DNA of 64,000 bases from Taeniopygia guttata. Taxonomy: Eukaryota; Chordata; Aves; Passeriformes; Estrildidae. Under the pieces are notes generated by a model. That model had not been told where the DNA came from. It saw only the letters and a list, made by a program, of their open reading frames with translations, and ran no database searches. The stretch covers positions 13,016,001-13,080,000 of the forward strand of contig NC_133027.1 of NCBI RefSeq assembly GCF_048771995.1. The letters are read 5' to 3'. Below, in pieces: positions 39,601 to 48,050 of the stretch (within the stretch, counting starts at the first letter, position 1; every line of letters starts with the position of its first letter). The position numbers and the translations under genes are program-made.

Positions 39601-42600
39601 AGTGGTGTGTATGGTGGTGGTTTTGGGTTGTTGGTTGTGCTTAATGTTATTAAAGGTTTATTCCAACCTTGACTATGCTATGATTCTATGATTTTATATT
39701 ACAGGTATAGCAGGACACTGAATTTTCACACAGAAGTGCAGTTCTGGCTGATGCCACACAGGCATCAGAAGTTCCAGATAGAATGTAGTGTAAAAAATAA
39801 ATGCAGTTTTTTGAACTTTAGGATAAATTATAGCTTTTTTTAAAGATTAAAACATCGCCTCAAGATACAATTGCTAAAATCATTGCATGTATTTGTTCCT
39901 TTTTGGAATTAAGCATAGACTTCCTCATAAGCTGCTGTTAAAGCTCCCAGACTCTAGAAGTAGTGTTCCTGAAAGCAAAATAAGGTAGAACAACCAGTGA
40001 GAAGTCAGTAAACTCTAGAGAGATTCACAGGAATCTACCCCAAACAGCTCACCTCATGATTTGTCCCAAACAGGCTGAATTAAACCAGGCTGAGTCAGAA
40101 GTGGAAAACAGTAAACGCCATTTGCAGCACTATGAAGACAAACAGAGAGAACACGTGGCTTGCATAAATAAGCACAAAGATTTACTTGTTTCCAAAGAAA
40201 AGGAATTAGAGGTATGTGTGGTGAGGTTTTTTTAGCCATTGAAGTCAGATGGTCATGATTCTTCTAATATTTAATAATAAATCATTCCACTTGTATAACA
40301 TACAGACCATATTCATATACTCAGCTGCACTGAATGTTCTCTCAGCTATGTCCTACACTGACTGTGTAAAGCAAGTAAAGTAATTTTGTGTAAGTGAATT
40401 GAGGCCTCTTTTTTTGATAGGACACCAGTTCTCTCTTGACAGATAAATTAGGGTTCATCCATCTAGGACCATTTCTTCTGTCTTTTGCAATGAGAAGATT
40501 AAAATGACTTAAAATTTGTGGCTTAAGTTAAATTGAATAATATTGTTTTGGTTTCTTGGATGGTAGGGCTTTCCTTGTAGAGGCCCCATATCTGGTCTTC
40601 TACCCTATTTAAATATGGTGATTTTGAATCCTTATTTATCTGCATTAACTAAATAACTGTGACTGCACTAAAAATCTTGGATACAATTCTTGGCACTGAA
40701 ATAACAACCCATGTATAAATGTTGTCAATAAAATTAACTGGGTTTGCTGTAATGAAAACAGAAAGAACAGAAAAATATTGTTCTTGCTTGGAGTTTGTAG
40801 CACATAATACTTTTTGTGAAGACTAAACAGATTTTTGAAAAATGTGGCAATTATTTGAGTTTCAAACATTCCTTTAGGAAAAAATGTCAAAAGCAAGGCA
40901 AATCTTCCCAGAGCCCATCAAGGTCAGCAGAACTGTTAAAAGTCTTGATGCAGAAATGAATCGCTTGAGAGAGAAGATAAATTTAGAAAGCAGTCACCGT
41001 GGAAACAGAGAAGAAATAATACAGTAAGTCATCTTTACTGTCTAAAACACTTCAGGTAGGATGGAAAAGAGAGGGGAAAGAAGTTTTCTTACTGACTCAC
41101 TGTGTGTTTATGTGTGTTTTTACTACTTAAGCTATCTATGAAGCTGTAGAAATGTTTTGTACTGATTCTCCCAGTACTGAACAGGCGTAAGAGTCCTGAA
41201 ATACCTTCCAGTGATTTTAAGCAACATCTGTGCTATATATATGATGTTACCAAAAATCAGATATGCTCTTAGTGTTTTGAAGTATCCCAGTTACAACAAC
41301 GCAAATTTAACTGACCATTGTTCTGTGATGCATTGAGGATTAAACATAATTCTAGTCTGAGTAACTAAGGCACAACCTGGAAGCTCCTTGAGTGTATTTC
41401 AGGGAAGCACTCCCCTCAGATATTCTTGAGCATGGAGAAACCAATTATTCATTCTTCTTGGGGAAAGAGTTTATTTTCAAAAGAATTAAAAATAGAATTA
41501 AGTCTTAATTTTTGTCTGCATTTCATTGTGAACAGTGTCTTACTTATCAAATGCTTTTAGCTTTGACTTTCAAGAAAGTTTTCATTTGAATATTTTGGTT
41601 ATCAAAATTATTTTCAGCATTTACAGCAATAGCTCAGTTTTAATACAGTGCATATTACTCCTAACCTTTCTGTCAATTAAAACAGGCAATTTCATTATGC
41701 AAAGGAAAGATACGAGGATGCAAGCAATAAAGTGAAGAACTTAAGGAGATTTATTGCAGTGCTGGACGAAGTAATGACAGAGAGGCTCAAAGTGTATCGG
41801 CAGTTCCTAAGGTGAGTTTAAGACAGTTCACAACAATCTTTTTAACCTTAGCTTGCTCTCAGTTTCAATCTTATCATTCCTGTGAGTTTGGAGGCAGCCT
41901 GGATTGATAGCTGGAAAAGCAGTGAGATGGTGGAGCCTGTATTTTGCTTCATCCCAAAGATCTCAACTGTGTTGACTTCATCCAAGGCAGTTCTGTTTGA
42001 ATTCTGGTGTTGGTCAGTAAAATGTCAGCAACATATGAGGATTTGAAATAATCTGGGCTGTCACTCATTTTTATTGATTATAATCAGTGGTGCTGAGCTC
42101 CTATAATTTCATTTTAGGCCAAACAATTCTCCCCTGCTGTGTGCTGAAAAATTTTAAGGTGCTGATTCAGAGTCTATAATTTAACAGATTCTTCTCCATT
42201 ACTGTGTACATCCCTTCTTTCTTGCTTCAGTCCCTTAATATCTTATACCTATCCATGAAGATTTTGTTGTTGCCTTCATTCAAAAGGATTCTCTCCAGTA
42301 TGTGTAATGTTGTCCACTTGAGAATGCAGTTGATTTTGGGAGAATGTTGTTATTGGAGGAGGGCTTAATACTTAATGATGTGGAACTGTTGATGAAAATC
42401 TGTTGTCACTTTTTCATGTATTTAAAAACTTGCTCCCCTAATGTTTGTTTGCTTGATTTAAGGAAACTTTCTATGCAATGCAAACTCCACTTTGAGCAGT
42501 TATTACGTCTTCGAGGTTACTCTGGACATATAATGTTTGACCACAAGAATGAGACAATTTCCATAACAGTAAGTTATTTTATATTACTTCGATTACTATA

Positions 42601-45600
42601 ATACATAATGAATTATTATCTGTTTTAGTCTCAGATACTAGAAATACATTGCAAATGATAGAATAAATTGTTTTTCCTTCTTCAAAATGTGATACACTAA
42701 GTTGTAGTATTATAAATATTCTGATCAGGTAATCAATTTAATCATATGAAAGAGTTATTTATGATTACAAGTAGAAAATTGTGAAGTATAAGGTATAGAA
42801 ATGGTAGGAGTGTTATGCTTGAAATATGCAGCCATAAGAACCTCACCAAGAAATTGCTGGACTTCTGTGTTTTGGTTAAGGAACTATGAAGACTGTCATG
42901 CCCACCAGTGATGCTGCTTGGTTTTAATATCAACTATTCGTTTTAATATCAATTATTCCAATCAGTAGATCTCAGCAGAGATGAGCAATGATTGTTTTAG
43001 GATAAGAATACTGATGGAGTTCTATAACTAGCAAAACCAGTCATTGCATGGGTTAAATTTAAGAGTGAGCATATTATGTATGCATAGTATGTAAAAGAAC
43101 TTATGTAACAATGATTCAGCAGCAAAAATACGTAAAAATGGCTAGATTTTGAGCAGGACACATTGGAAGAGTTTCCAAAAGCCTCAGTGAAAAAGTGTCT
43201 GCTTAATCACATCAAACTTATCCAACACTTATCCAGAGTGTTGGATAAGTTTCTTTTGTCCCATTTGGTGACAGTAGGATGTTGTTGAAAACAAGCAAGG
43301 ACAGAAAACATTGCCATTTTAAATGGTTGCTGGATTACAAGGAGTAAATGTGAATTGGTCATCCAGTCTTTCAAAATAACTTATTCCTGAATCATTGATA
43401 GGAAGTTCAGCAGTATTTGTGTGATTCTATAATGGCTCTAGTTGTTATTTAAACAATTTAATGCAGGAAAGCTTTGGTAGGTTTTTTCTGTGTATTGTTT
43501 TAACATACATCCTAAAAAGTTTTATCATGGATTTACTTACTTTTGTTTCTGTGGCAGACTTCAGTTTTAGGAATTAAGGGGAAAAATGTGCAGTAAGTAG
43601 TAACATAAATACATGTCACAGTCCTAAATAGACAGGTGAAGCAAGTGTATCTGAAGAACAAAACTCAGTCCATAGAATATCAAGTTATTACTTGGCTTTA
43701 TCAGAATATATATTTTTAATAGCTGATGTCTCACATATCTCACAAAAGGGATATGTATTTAGTCAAGGAATTTAAGTTGCAAAAAGAAAACAATTTCCTG
43801 AAAAAAAAAGATTCTACTTCAATATAATCCTTATTTGCCTACTTAACTCGTTAAAGGCAGTGCAATTAGCAGGGCAAGAAAATGCCCGAGTTTCATCTTA
43901 CAGGAGTGCCACAAGATGTCGTCATAATCAATGTAACCAAATGGCTGTTCACAATGTTTCATGTATTCCATGTGAAGAACCCCTTCCTCATTTAAAATTC
44001 TTCTGTAAATCAATTACCTGCTTTTCTATTGTGGCTGGTAACCATGGGATTTTACTGTCATGTAAACATTTATGTTGACATTTATTAAACCCTGTGTAAC
44101 AGCTATAGAAATAGACATTTGAATAATAAAACTCTAGCAGAGTCATTCAGTCTGTTCAGTGTGTATGACTGATAGAAGAAATTGCAGTGATCCTAGAAAT
44201 GTGTTACTAAATGGTTAGGAGCCATCCCATTCCAGAATGGCAGTTGCAGTGAAATGCAGAGAAGTGTTTTCAAGTGATCTGTTCATGTATAATGTGTTTG
44301 ATGTTAAAATTATGATTCTATTAGTATATCTTCATTTCAGATTTAAAAATTCTCCAATATTTTTATTTCAAGATTCAGCCTCGAGAGGATGAAAAAAGTG
44401 CCCGTAGTGATCTGAAATCCTTATCAGGAGGTGAACGTTCCTTCTCCACAGTTTGTTTCATTCTTTCTCTGTGGAACATTTCTGAATCTCCTTTCAGATG
44501 CATGGATGAATTTGATGTCTACATGGTATAGTTTAAACTTAAACTATATCTCCCATTCTGATTTGTATAAATTACCGAAATAGTTGGGTTGTTACTTATT
44601 TGATTAGATTGTATACTGTATATTATTAGATTTAAAACCACTATGGTTAACTGTAAATTATAAAAAGCCCCCAAACCAAAATCAAAACCCCCCAAAGCAA
44701 AATTTGTTAGTGATCTTGTTCACTTTGTTTGGTGACTTTTGAAGCTTAATGTGTTTCTGAGGTGGGTGTCCAGTAACATGAGCCTTTCTGTTAATTTATG
44801 TGTTCAAACCATTCTTCAGCACAAAATAATAAATCAGCTGGCTCTGTATTTGTCAGAGGTTGACTCTTGATATTGCTGGAACATTCTGGACTTGGCATGT
44901 GCTTTGATTTATTCCAATTTTGGGATCAGTGTGGGGTTTTTTCGGAGCAAATGTAGCAATTGGGTTCACTGTTGCTACTCATTTTATAGAAACTCATACT
45001 TCAGCTAAGAACATGTTTCCAAGATGTTGGAATGCAGAATAATGAACAATAGATACTAATGTTAGCTAAAACTGATAAATCATATTTTTGTGTACAGCTT
45101 CCCTGGACAGGCCACTAAGCCATTTTGAAATTTATTTTCTTTTTTTTTAAGATTTGTTTCCTACTTATTAGATATACAGGGTGGTATGAGTTTGAGAAAA
45201 TATTTAGTTCTGTGAGATAAAGATTGGATGCTGGTTTATTTTATTTTGCCTCAGTGTCCCTTTCTCATCAATAATTTATTTACTAGAAATCACTTAGAGA
45301 GAACAAAGATAATATAGTTTCTATTAAAGAATTTGAAGAACAGTATGCATCTAAGGTAGTGAAGCAGTTGTTTTACAGCTAACTTTCAAATCTTAGATCC
45401 TCTTTTAAAAGTTAGTTATGCAGAAGTTTATCCATCTTTCTGGAAAAAGATGGCTATTCAGAAGTGGAGGCCTTGCAAAGACCTTGCATGTCATCTGTTC
45501 CGTAAATTATTCCACACAATTTGTCTTTCCACCGCCGTGCCAGCAATGCACCTTACTGTCCACACGTTCTGTAGTTAGTCTTGGTGAATCACAGGGCCCC

Positions 45601-47711
45601 ACCACATGAGGACTCCATGGTGTGTTCTTGTGGGAGATCTCTGCTTTCCTGAGGATCAGTGCACAGCAGTAGAGCTTTGTTGGTCCCTCCTGGTAACAGC
45701 TTCCTACTGCACATCCTTTTCAGTGAGCCTAATGCGTAAGGTTCCATTCCAAATATTAATAATGATATTAACAATAATAATAATAATGAAAACAAGCTCC
45801 ATAATATAGGTTTCATGGAGCCCTTAAATCCTTTCAGGTGATCTTTCAGGAAGGATTTTACAGGAAATATTATTCTGCTAAAGTTCAGTTCATCTCAGCA
45901 TGCCAATGAAGTAAGAAGTATTATATGCACATCAAAGATGATAGAAAAACACTATAAGTAGATTAATGTGTGATTTTTCTGACAGAAGCATTCCATTGCC
46001 TATGTATGCTGAAAAGTAGAGTCTAAGAATTTCCCAGGCTATAATTTGTAGCTTTTAGATTTTTACCCTAATGTTTCTCCAGGTTTTCATAGTTTTTATT
46101 AGTCTTATTTAGATATTTTCTTTAGCCAGCCTTGACTGTATAGCAGTTAATTCTGATAGGTTTTCTAGAATCATGCTTTCTAATGTATTTATTACTGTCA
46201 GTACCACTTCCTGACAAATATTTTGTCTTTAGGATATGGTTAACAGAAGAATTGCCGTTGACATGATTCTGGAGAGGGCTGATTTTCAGCGGCATCGACA
46301 GTTCATTTTGTTCACCCCCCTGAGCATGAGGTAATACTGCTGTGGTTTAGTTCAGGACAAGAATTGCAAGGGAGTTCTCTTGCAAGAATTGTAAGATGAA
46401 AAAGTTGAATGTGAGGAGAAAGAAATTTTGGTGTTTGTCACAGTAAAACATAAAAAATGAAGCACTTCTGTGAATTTAAAGGGGCTTTTTAATAAGTTTT
46501 TTTTACTTTTCCTTACATAATGGTAATTCAGTGGGACTTGAATAAGTTTATCTGACATAAAACAATTTCTGGAAATGTTTCATTTGTCAAGCAGGCTCTT
46601 CTTAGCTTTGTATGTCACTCTCCTCTCCCAAAAATAACAAAAGACGTGCGATTTTTTTCTGTACTACTCTCAAGGGGTTTGTCATTTGATTTTATTTTCT
46701 GAGTTGTAATGTTGCTGCTCTAGAGACTCATAGCTTACACCATGTTTTAAATTTGTCATCTAGTGGTTCAAAATTATTTCAAAACCTTTATATAAAATTC
46801 TGGTAGAGACATGCCCAGTTTAAGGGGACGGTCATGTCTTTAACCTTGTGCAACCAACTCCTCTCTATTAACCCAGTGTAACTAGTAAAGCCTGAGAGGG
46901 TTATTCAAGCAGTCTTCAAAAAGAAGTTGATTTATTCCTAATTGACTTCCCTCACTAAAGTATATAACAAGTAAAGTAGTGGTATCTGTTGCTATTTCAG
47001 TGGAAATACTTTTGTGGAGATTTTCTGAATCTAGTAAACACACAGGATTTTTTTGTATGGTTACTGGTAAAAAATTAGTATTTCAAGTTCAGATTGAATT
47101 TGTTATATTTGTTCCATTTGTTATAATGTTCCATGTTTCAGCGGACATTAGATTTAAGAAAAATATGGGGGCAACTTCAGGAAAAATCCATTGGAGAAGC
47201 CTGTGTAAATTTATGTTCAGTAATTTTGCTCATTCTTAGTATGTTGTGCTTGATTACATATGTGTATAGTGTGTGGTACTTCAGTATCTGTAAGGCAAAT
47301 CCTTACTTGTATTCCATCATTCGTTCATTTGGAGGTTTTTGTAAAATAACCTTTTCTGTAGTTAAGGCAGTCTAATTGTTAGAAATCACATGATTGAAAT
47401 GAGCGCTTGTCTTTACTTCAAGCTTTTATTCAAATCAGGCCTGTGAAGCCCAAACTTCACCTCATGCTACTGTTTTTTTAAAACTGTCAAAGAAAAAAGG
47501 GGGAGTTATTTAAAGGAAAATATATAATGTAATGAATCAAATGGAAGTACTAAAATTCTTGGAGAAGAAACACTGTTTAAATGATGCATCCTTTATTTTT
47601 AGTTCTCTGCCTACGAGTCCCCATATTCGAATCCTCCGCATGCCAGACCCTCCAAAAGACCAAAGAACACTGAATTTCCAAAATAGGAATGACGGAGATG
47701 AAGATCAATAA
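15509..47711 (+). CDS. SMC6: SMC6, structural maintenance of chromosomes 6 (complete, 26 coding exons, 1095 aa)
   Basis: SMC6 pairs with SMC5 as the ATPase core of the nuclear SMC5/6 complex. The complex entraps and compacts DNA and handles recombination intermediates and stalled forks. All 26 exons have gt-ag junctions and join in frame to 1095 codons plus stop; human SMC6 is 1091. Domains in order: a basic N-terminal tail (1-52), N-terminal ATPase half with Walker A GTNGSGKSS (84-92), coiled coil (about 220-460), hinge (about 510-675, with [12 protein letters not shown]), returning coiled coil (about 690-950), C-terminal ATPase half with signature LSGGERS (993-999) and Walker [12 protein letters not shown] (D1021, E1022), then an acidic tail ending DGDEDQ. 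The start is the ATG at 15509, five bases into the exon. The Walker A box has T85 where I recall N in human. No breaks are seen. Repeats sit only in introns. Confidence 0.97.
16195..17225. mobile_element. CR1 3' tail interrupted by an LTR-like segment (SMC6 intron 2)
   Basis: CR1-type sequence (ggacattaggaagcatttctttaccag, broken here) occurs at about 16195-16285. CR1 tail sequence (agagaggtggttggtacc, then ttggacaatgcccttaataac) occurs at about 17140-17225. Between them lies roughly 0.85 kb with a reversed polyadenylation signal (gaatttatttacaatc) and repeated ctccagtgtgg and tccatgggctgcaggtgg phrases, typical of a songbird LTR in minus orientation. Boundaries are approximate. Confidence 0.6.
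17524..17641 (+). CDS. SMC6: SMC6 exon 3
   Basis: The exon encodes residues 49-87 plus one base of S88: [20 protein letters not shown], then FVIGTNG. This is the first strand-helix of the ATPase head and the front half of Walker A. The donor is gaa/gtaagt. The Walker A motif is split across exons 3 and 4. Confidence 0.96.
18253..18300 (+). repeat. TCATATCATG-type short tandem repeat
   Basis: An irregular array of tcatatcatgtcatttatcg-like units lies in SMC6 intron 3. Confidence 0.6.
18590..19108 (-). mobile_element. ERVL-type solo LTR, antisense (SMC6 intron 3)
   Basis: Read on the minus strand it starts tgccctggtttagctgggat at 19108. It then shows aatggctcctg-type and caggaggcaagag-type sequence, a gccaaaggggtattcc block and, toward the far end, gtgagtgagtggctg. 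The copy at 25269-25847 shares this order of blocks. No internal retroviral genes are seen. The left edge is approximate. Confidence 0.7.
19550..19655 (+). CDS. SMC6: SMC6 exon 4 (Walker A lysine)
   Basis: The acceptor is aattacag. The exon completes S88, then G89 K90 S91 S92, [13 protein letters not shown] and NRGSSLK, to residue 122 plus two bases. The donor is gac/gtaagt. Confidence 0.96.
19915..20640 (-). mobile_element. Probable LTR-like interspersed repeat (SMC6 intron 4)
   Basis: The segment is compositionally distinct, with phrases such as agtctgactcaaggcgactg and its near inverse, and a packed CT-rich block at 20380-20480. It resembles songbird LTRs but I cannot assign a family or exact edges. 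Confidence 0.35.
21411..22235 (-). mobile_element. Solo LTR, antisense (SMC6 intron 4)
   Basis: On the minus strand the element ends ccaagaca at 21411 and carries a gttaataaac polyadenylation-type signal at about 21538-21547. The block tgtcttggtttagagacag is a common songbird LTR terminus in reverse. A poly-A run lies at about 21977-21998 on the plus strand. The right edge is uncertain, and the GC-rich block at 22241-22540 may belong to it. Confidence 0.55.
22425..22500 (+). repeat. GC-rich ~25-bp tandem repeat, three units
   Basis: Units at 22425-22449, 22451-22475 and 22476-22500 share gcagccgtgcagcaccgccg. The array lies in an isolated CpG-rich block (22241-22540) inside SMC6 intron 4. 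Open frames on both strands across it arise from the repeat and base composition. Confidence 0.85.
23166..23302 (+). CDS. SMC6: SMC6 exon 5
   Basis: The exon encodes T123 to residue 168 plus one base: [22 protein letters not shown] and [10 protein letters not shown]. The donor is ctg/gtcggt, a weak 5' splice site, but phase and homology to exon 6 fix it. Read-through meets a tag stop within four codons. Confidence 0.94.
23858..23919 (+). CDS. SMC6: SMC6 exon 6
   Basis: This short 62-base exon encodes residues 169-189: [20 protein letters not shown] plus Q. The acceptor is tcactag and the donor is cag/gtagtt. Confidence 0.95.
24762..24842 (+). CDS. SMC6: SMC6 exon 7
   Basis: The exon encodes residues 190-216, containing the Q-loop-proximal sequence [17 protein letters not shown]. 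The acceptor is tttttgcag and the donor is aag/gtaagg. Confidence 0.96.
24955..25260 (-). mobile_element. ERVL-type LTR fragment, antisense (SMC6 intron 7)
   Basis: Read on the minus strand it ends gagcaagtggttgtgtggta, matching the 3' end of the family seen at 25269-25847. Only the 3' half is recognisable. Confidence 0.55.
25269..25847 (+). mobile_element. ERVL-type solo LTR, sense (SMC6 intron 7)
   Basis: The LTR runs from tgctggtttgggctgggtta to ctaaaccatcaca, about 579 bases. It contains agtcaaggctttttc, aaagggatatcccagaccat and a tatagagctggggg block. The nearest antisense partner ends only a few bases upstream, so the two LTRs face opposite ways. No clear target duplication is seen. 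Confidence 0.75.
26220..27070 (-). mobile_element. Probable LTR-like repeat (SMC6 intron 7)
   Basis: The segment has an LTR-like character: a reversed polyadenylation-type motif (aggtttaatacta) near 26280 and a promoter-like stretch with ctcctggcagcag and agtggtgtctcactc at 26870-26950. Family and limits are not certain. Confidence 0.4.
27455..27556 (+). CDS. SMC6: SMC6 exon 8
   Basis: The exon encodes residues 217-250: [19 protein letters not shown] and onward, entering the coiled-coil arm. The acceptor is cctttttag and the donor is gag/gtatgt. Confidence 0.96.
27716..27780 (+). repeat. 14-15 bp minisatellite abutting the exon 9 acceptor
   Basis: About four and a half units of cccctgtttttgaa (with 5-7 T) run directly into the polypyrimidine tract and AG of exon 9 at 27790. 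Confidence 0.9.
27791..27910 (+). CDS. SMC6: SMC6 exon 9
   Basis: The exon encodes residues 251-290, coiled coil ending LKHQMAWAV. Its acceptor (ctttttcaag) is the last part of a short minisatellite at 27716-27780. The donor is gtg/gtaaat. Confidence 0.95.
27998..28093 (+). CDS. SMC6: SMC6 exon 10
   Basis: The exon encodes residues 291-322 ([14 protein letters not shown] and onward), coiled coil. The intron before it is only 87 bases. The donor is cag/gtatgt. Confidence 0.94.
28335..28725 (-). mobile_element. CR1 LINE 3' fragment, antisense (SMC6 intron 10)
   Basis: This is CR1 in reverse: agaatagtttgggtgggaag at the left end is the 3' tail, followed by gaccttaaagatcatccag, ccaggtatgggacatccaca and cttcaggctgaacagcccc. 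Confidence 0.9.
29230..29376 (+). CDS. SMC6: SMC6 exon 11
   Basis: The exon encodes residues 323-371 ([19 protein letters not shown] and onward), coiled coil. The acceptor is caccaaag and the donor is gag/gtaggc. Confidence 0.95.
29735..29823 (+). CDS. SMC6: SMC6 exon 12
   Basis: The exon encodes residues 372-400 plus two bases of C401: [16 protein letters not shown] and RIEELKS. The donor is ctg/gtaaat. Confidence 0.94.
30353..30517 (+). CDS. SMC6: SMC6 exon 13
   Basis: The exon encodes C401 to residue 455 plus two bases: [20 protein letters not shown] and onward, coiled coil. The acceptor is tttttctag and the donor is cag/gtaagt. Confidence 0.95.
31242..31420 (+). CDS. SMC6: SMC6 exon 14
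   Basis: The exon encodes R456 to residue 515 plus one base: [21 protein letters not shown] and EVAHRQGQF, the approach to the hinge. The donor is tag/gtaaga. Confidence 0.95.
32414..32615 (+). CDS. SMC6: SMC6 exon 15 (hinge)
   Basis: The exon encodes residues 516-582 plus two bases: [32 protein letters not shown] and [14 protein letters not shown]. This is the hinge domain used for SMC5 pairing. Confidence 0.96.
32733..32847 (+). CDS. SMC6: SMC6 exon 16 (hinge)
   Basis: The exon encodes R583 to residue 621: [19 protein letters not shown] and [12 protein letters not shown]. It is a highly conserved hinge segment. The intron before it is 117 bases. Confidence 0.97.
34129..34289 (+). CDS. SMC6: SMC6 exon 17 (hinge exit)
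   Basis: The exon encodes residues 622-674 plus two bases: [20 protein letters not shown] and [14 protein letters not shown]. The donor cag/gttagc is less typical but phase-consistent. Confidence 0.95.
35243..35378 (+). CDS. SMC6: SMC6 exon 18
   Basis: The exon encodes S675 to residue 720: [20 protein letters not shown] and onward, the start of the returning coiled coil. The donor is cag/gtaaaa. Confidence 0.94.
35500..35565 (+). repeat. TTTTG short tandem repeat (SMC6 intron 18)
   Basis: A run of tttgttttgttttg units follows exon 18 by about 140 bases. Confidence 0.8.
35889..36710 (-). mobile_element. LTR-like element with internal duplication (SMC6 intron 18)
   Basis: On the minus strand it ends in sequence complementary to tgtgatggttcattttactg at its left edge. 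Two diverged copies of the block agcaaacacacctgcaggcc ... cttggca ... cagagc occur at about 36285-36400 and 36580-36690. Confidence 0.6.
37075..37155 (+). CDS. SMC6: SMC6 exon 19
   Basis: The exon encodes residues 721-747 ([17 protein letters not shown]), coiled coil. The acceptor is cttcccag and the donor is tta/gtaaga. Confidence 0.93.
37780..37950 (+). CDS. SMC6: SMC6 exon 20
   Basis: The exon encodes residues 748-804, coiled coil rich in E and K, ending VEEIAGPIK. The acceptor is ttgacag and the donor is aag/gtaaca. Confidence 0.95.
39245..39700 (+). mobile_element. CR1 LINE 3' fragment, sense (SMC6 intron 20)
   Basis: This copy lies close to the CR1 3' consensus: ggtgaagggtctggagcac, gaggagcagctgagggag, ggctgtagtggggtggg, ggcaagtggtggaatcac and a tail of ctatgattctatgatt. 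Confidence 0.95.
40074..40211 (+). CDS. SMC6: SMC6 exon 21
   Basis: The exon encodes residues 805-850 ([18 protein letters not shown] and onward), coiled coil. The acceptor is tcccaaacag and the donor is gag/gtatgt. Confidence 0.94.
40878..41023 (+). CDS. SMC6: SMC6 exon 22
   Basis: The exon encodes residues 851-898 plus two bases: [20 protein letters not shown] and [13 protein letters not shown]. The donor is ca/gtaagt. Confidence 0.94.
41686..41811 (+). CDS. SMC6: SMC6 exon 23
   Basis: The exon encodes Q899 to residue 940 plus two bases: [20 protein letters not shown] and YRQFL, the end of the coiled coil next to the C-terminal head. The donor is aag/gtgagt. Confidence 0.94.
42463..42568 (+). 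CDS. SMC6: SMC6 exon 24
   Basis: The exon encodes R941 to residue 976: [19 protein letters not shown] and [11 protein letters not shown], the C-terminal ATPase half. The acceptor is gatttaag and the donor is aca/gtaagt. Confidence 0.95.
42569..44372 (+). other. SMC6 intron 24, no recognised transposon
   Basis: AT-rich intron with a 19-bp tandem duplication at 42921-42958 and a perfect 16-bp inverted repeat at 43214-43252. No other structure is recognised. Confidence 0.7.
44373..44525 (+). CDS. SMC6: SMC6 exon 25 (ABC signature and Walker B)
   Basis: The exon encodes residues 977-1027. It holds [18 protein letters not shown] (signature 993-999) and [11 protein letters not shown] (Walker B, D1021 and E1022). 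The donor atg/gtatag opens into a perfect inverted repeat. Confidence 0.97.
44526..46232 (+). other. SMC6 intron 25, nothing recognised apart from the donor inverted repeat
   Basis: AT-rich intron. Its first 23 bases hold an inverted repeat (44527-44548). A short aataataataa run lies near 45770. Confidence 0.65.
46233..46330 (+). CDS. SMC6: SMC6 exon 26
   Basis: The exon encodes residues 1028-1059 plus two bases: [17 protein letters not shown] and [11 protein letters not shown], the D-loop and switch region of the ATPase. The donor is gag/gtaata. Confidence 0.96.
47603..47711 (+). CDS. SMC6: SMC6 exon 27 (last; coding to the stop)
   Basis: The exon encodes S1060 to Q1095 and a taa stop at 47709-47711: [14 protein letters not shown] and an acidic end. 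The 3'UTR follows in the same exon. Confidence 0.95.
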
Positions 47712-48050
47712 GTATCTCTGTATGAATATGGTATTATATTGAAGACAAATGTGTAATAATATATGTAAAATTATTGCTTCCTGATACTGAAAAAGATAAT
47801 TAATTGTTAGATACTCTCAGGAAGATATTTCTGTATTATTATTAATTATTTTTTAAAGGATTACTGTGTGTGCACAGAAGAATAAGCACAGTTTGGATGA
47901 GGAGAAAACGTTGAATGTTCTGTTGATATTTTTAGCTACCAATTCTAGAATTTTTTTATCTGTTGTTCTGATTTTTCTTCTGAAAAATTTGAAATATATT
48001 TTGTATAACTATGAAATAATATTTTAATAAACCGTTTGAACTGATACTTG
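47712..48050 (+). terminator. SMC6: SMC6 3'UTR and polyadenylation signal
   Basis: AT-rich sequence after the stop codon contains aataaa at 48026-48031, so cleavage would fall around 48045-48055. A second aataaa at 48904-48909 could serve a longer isoform. Confidence 0.75.
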
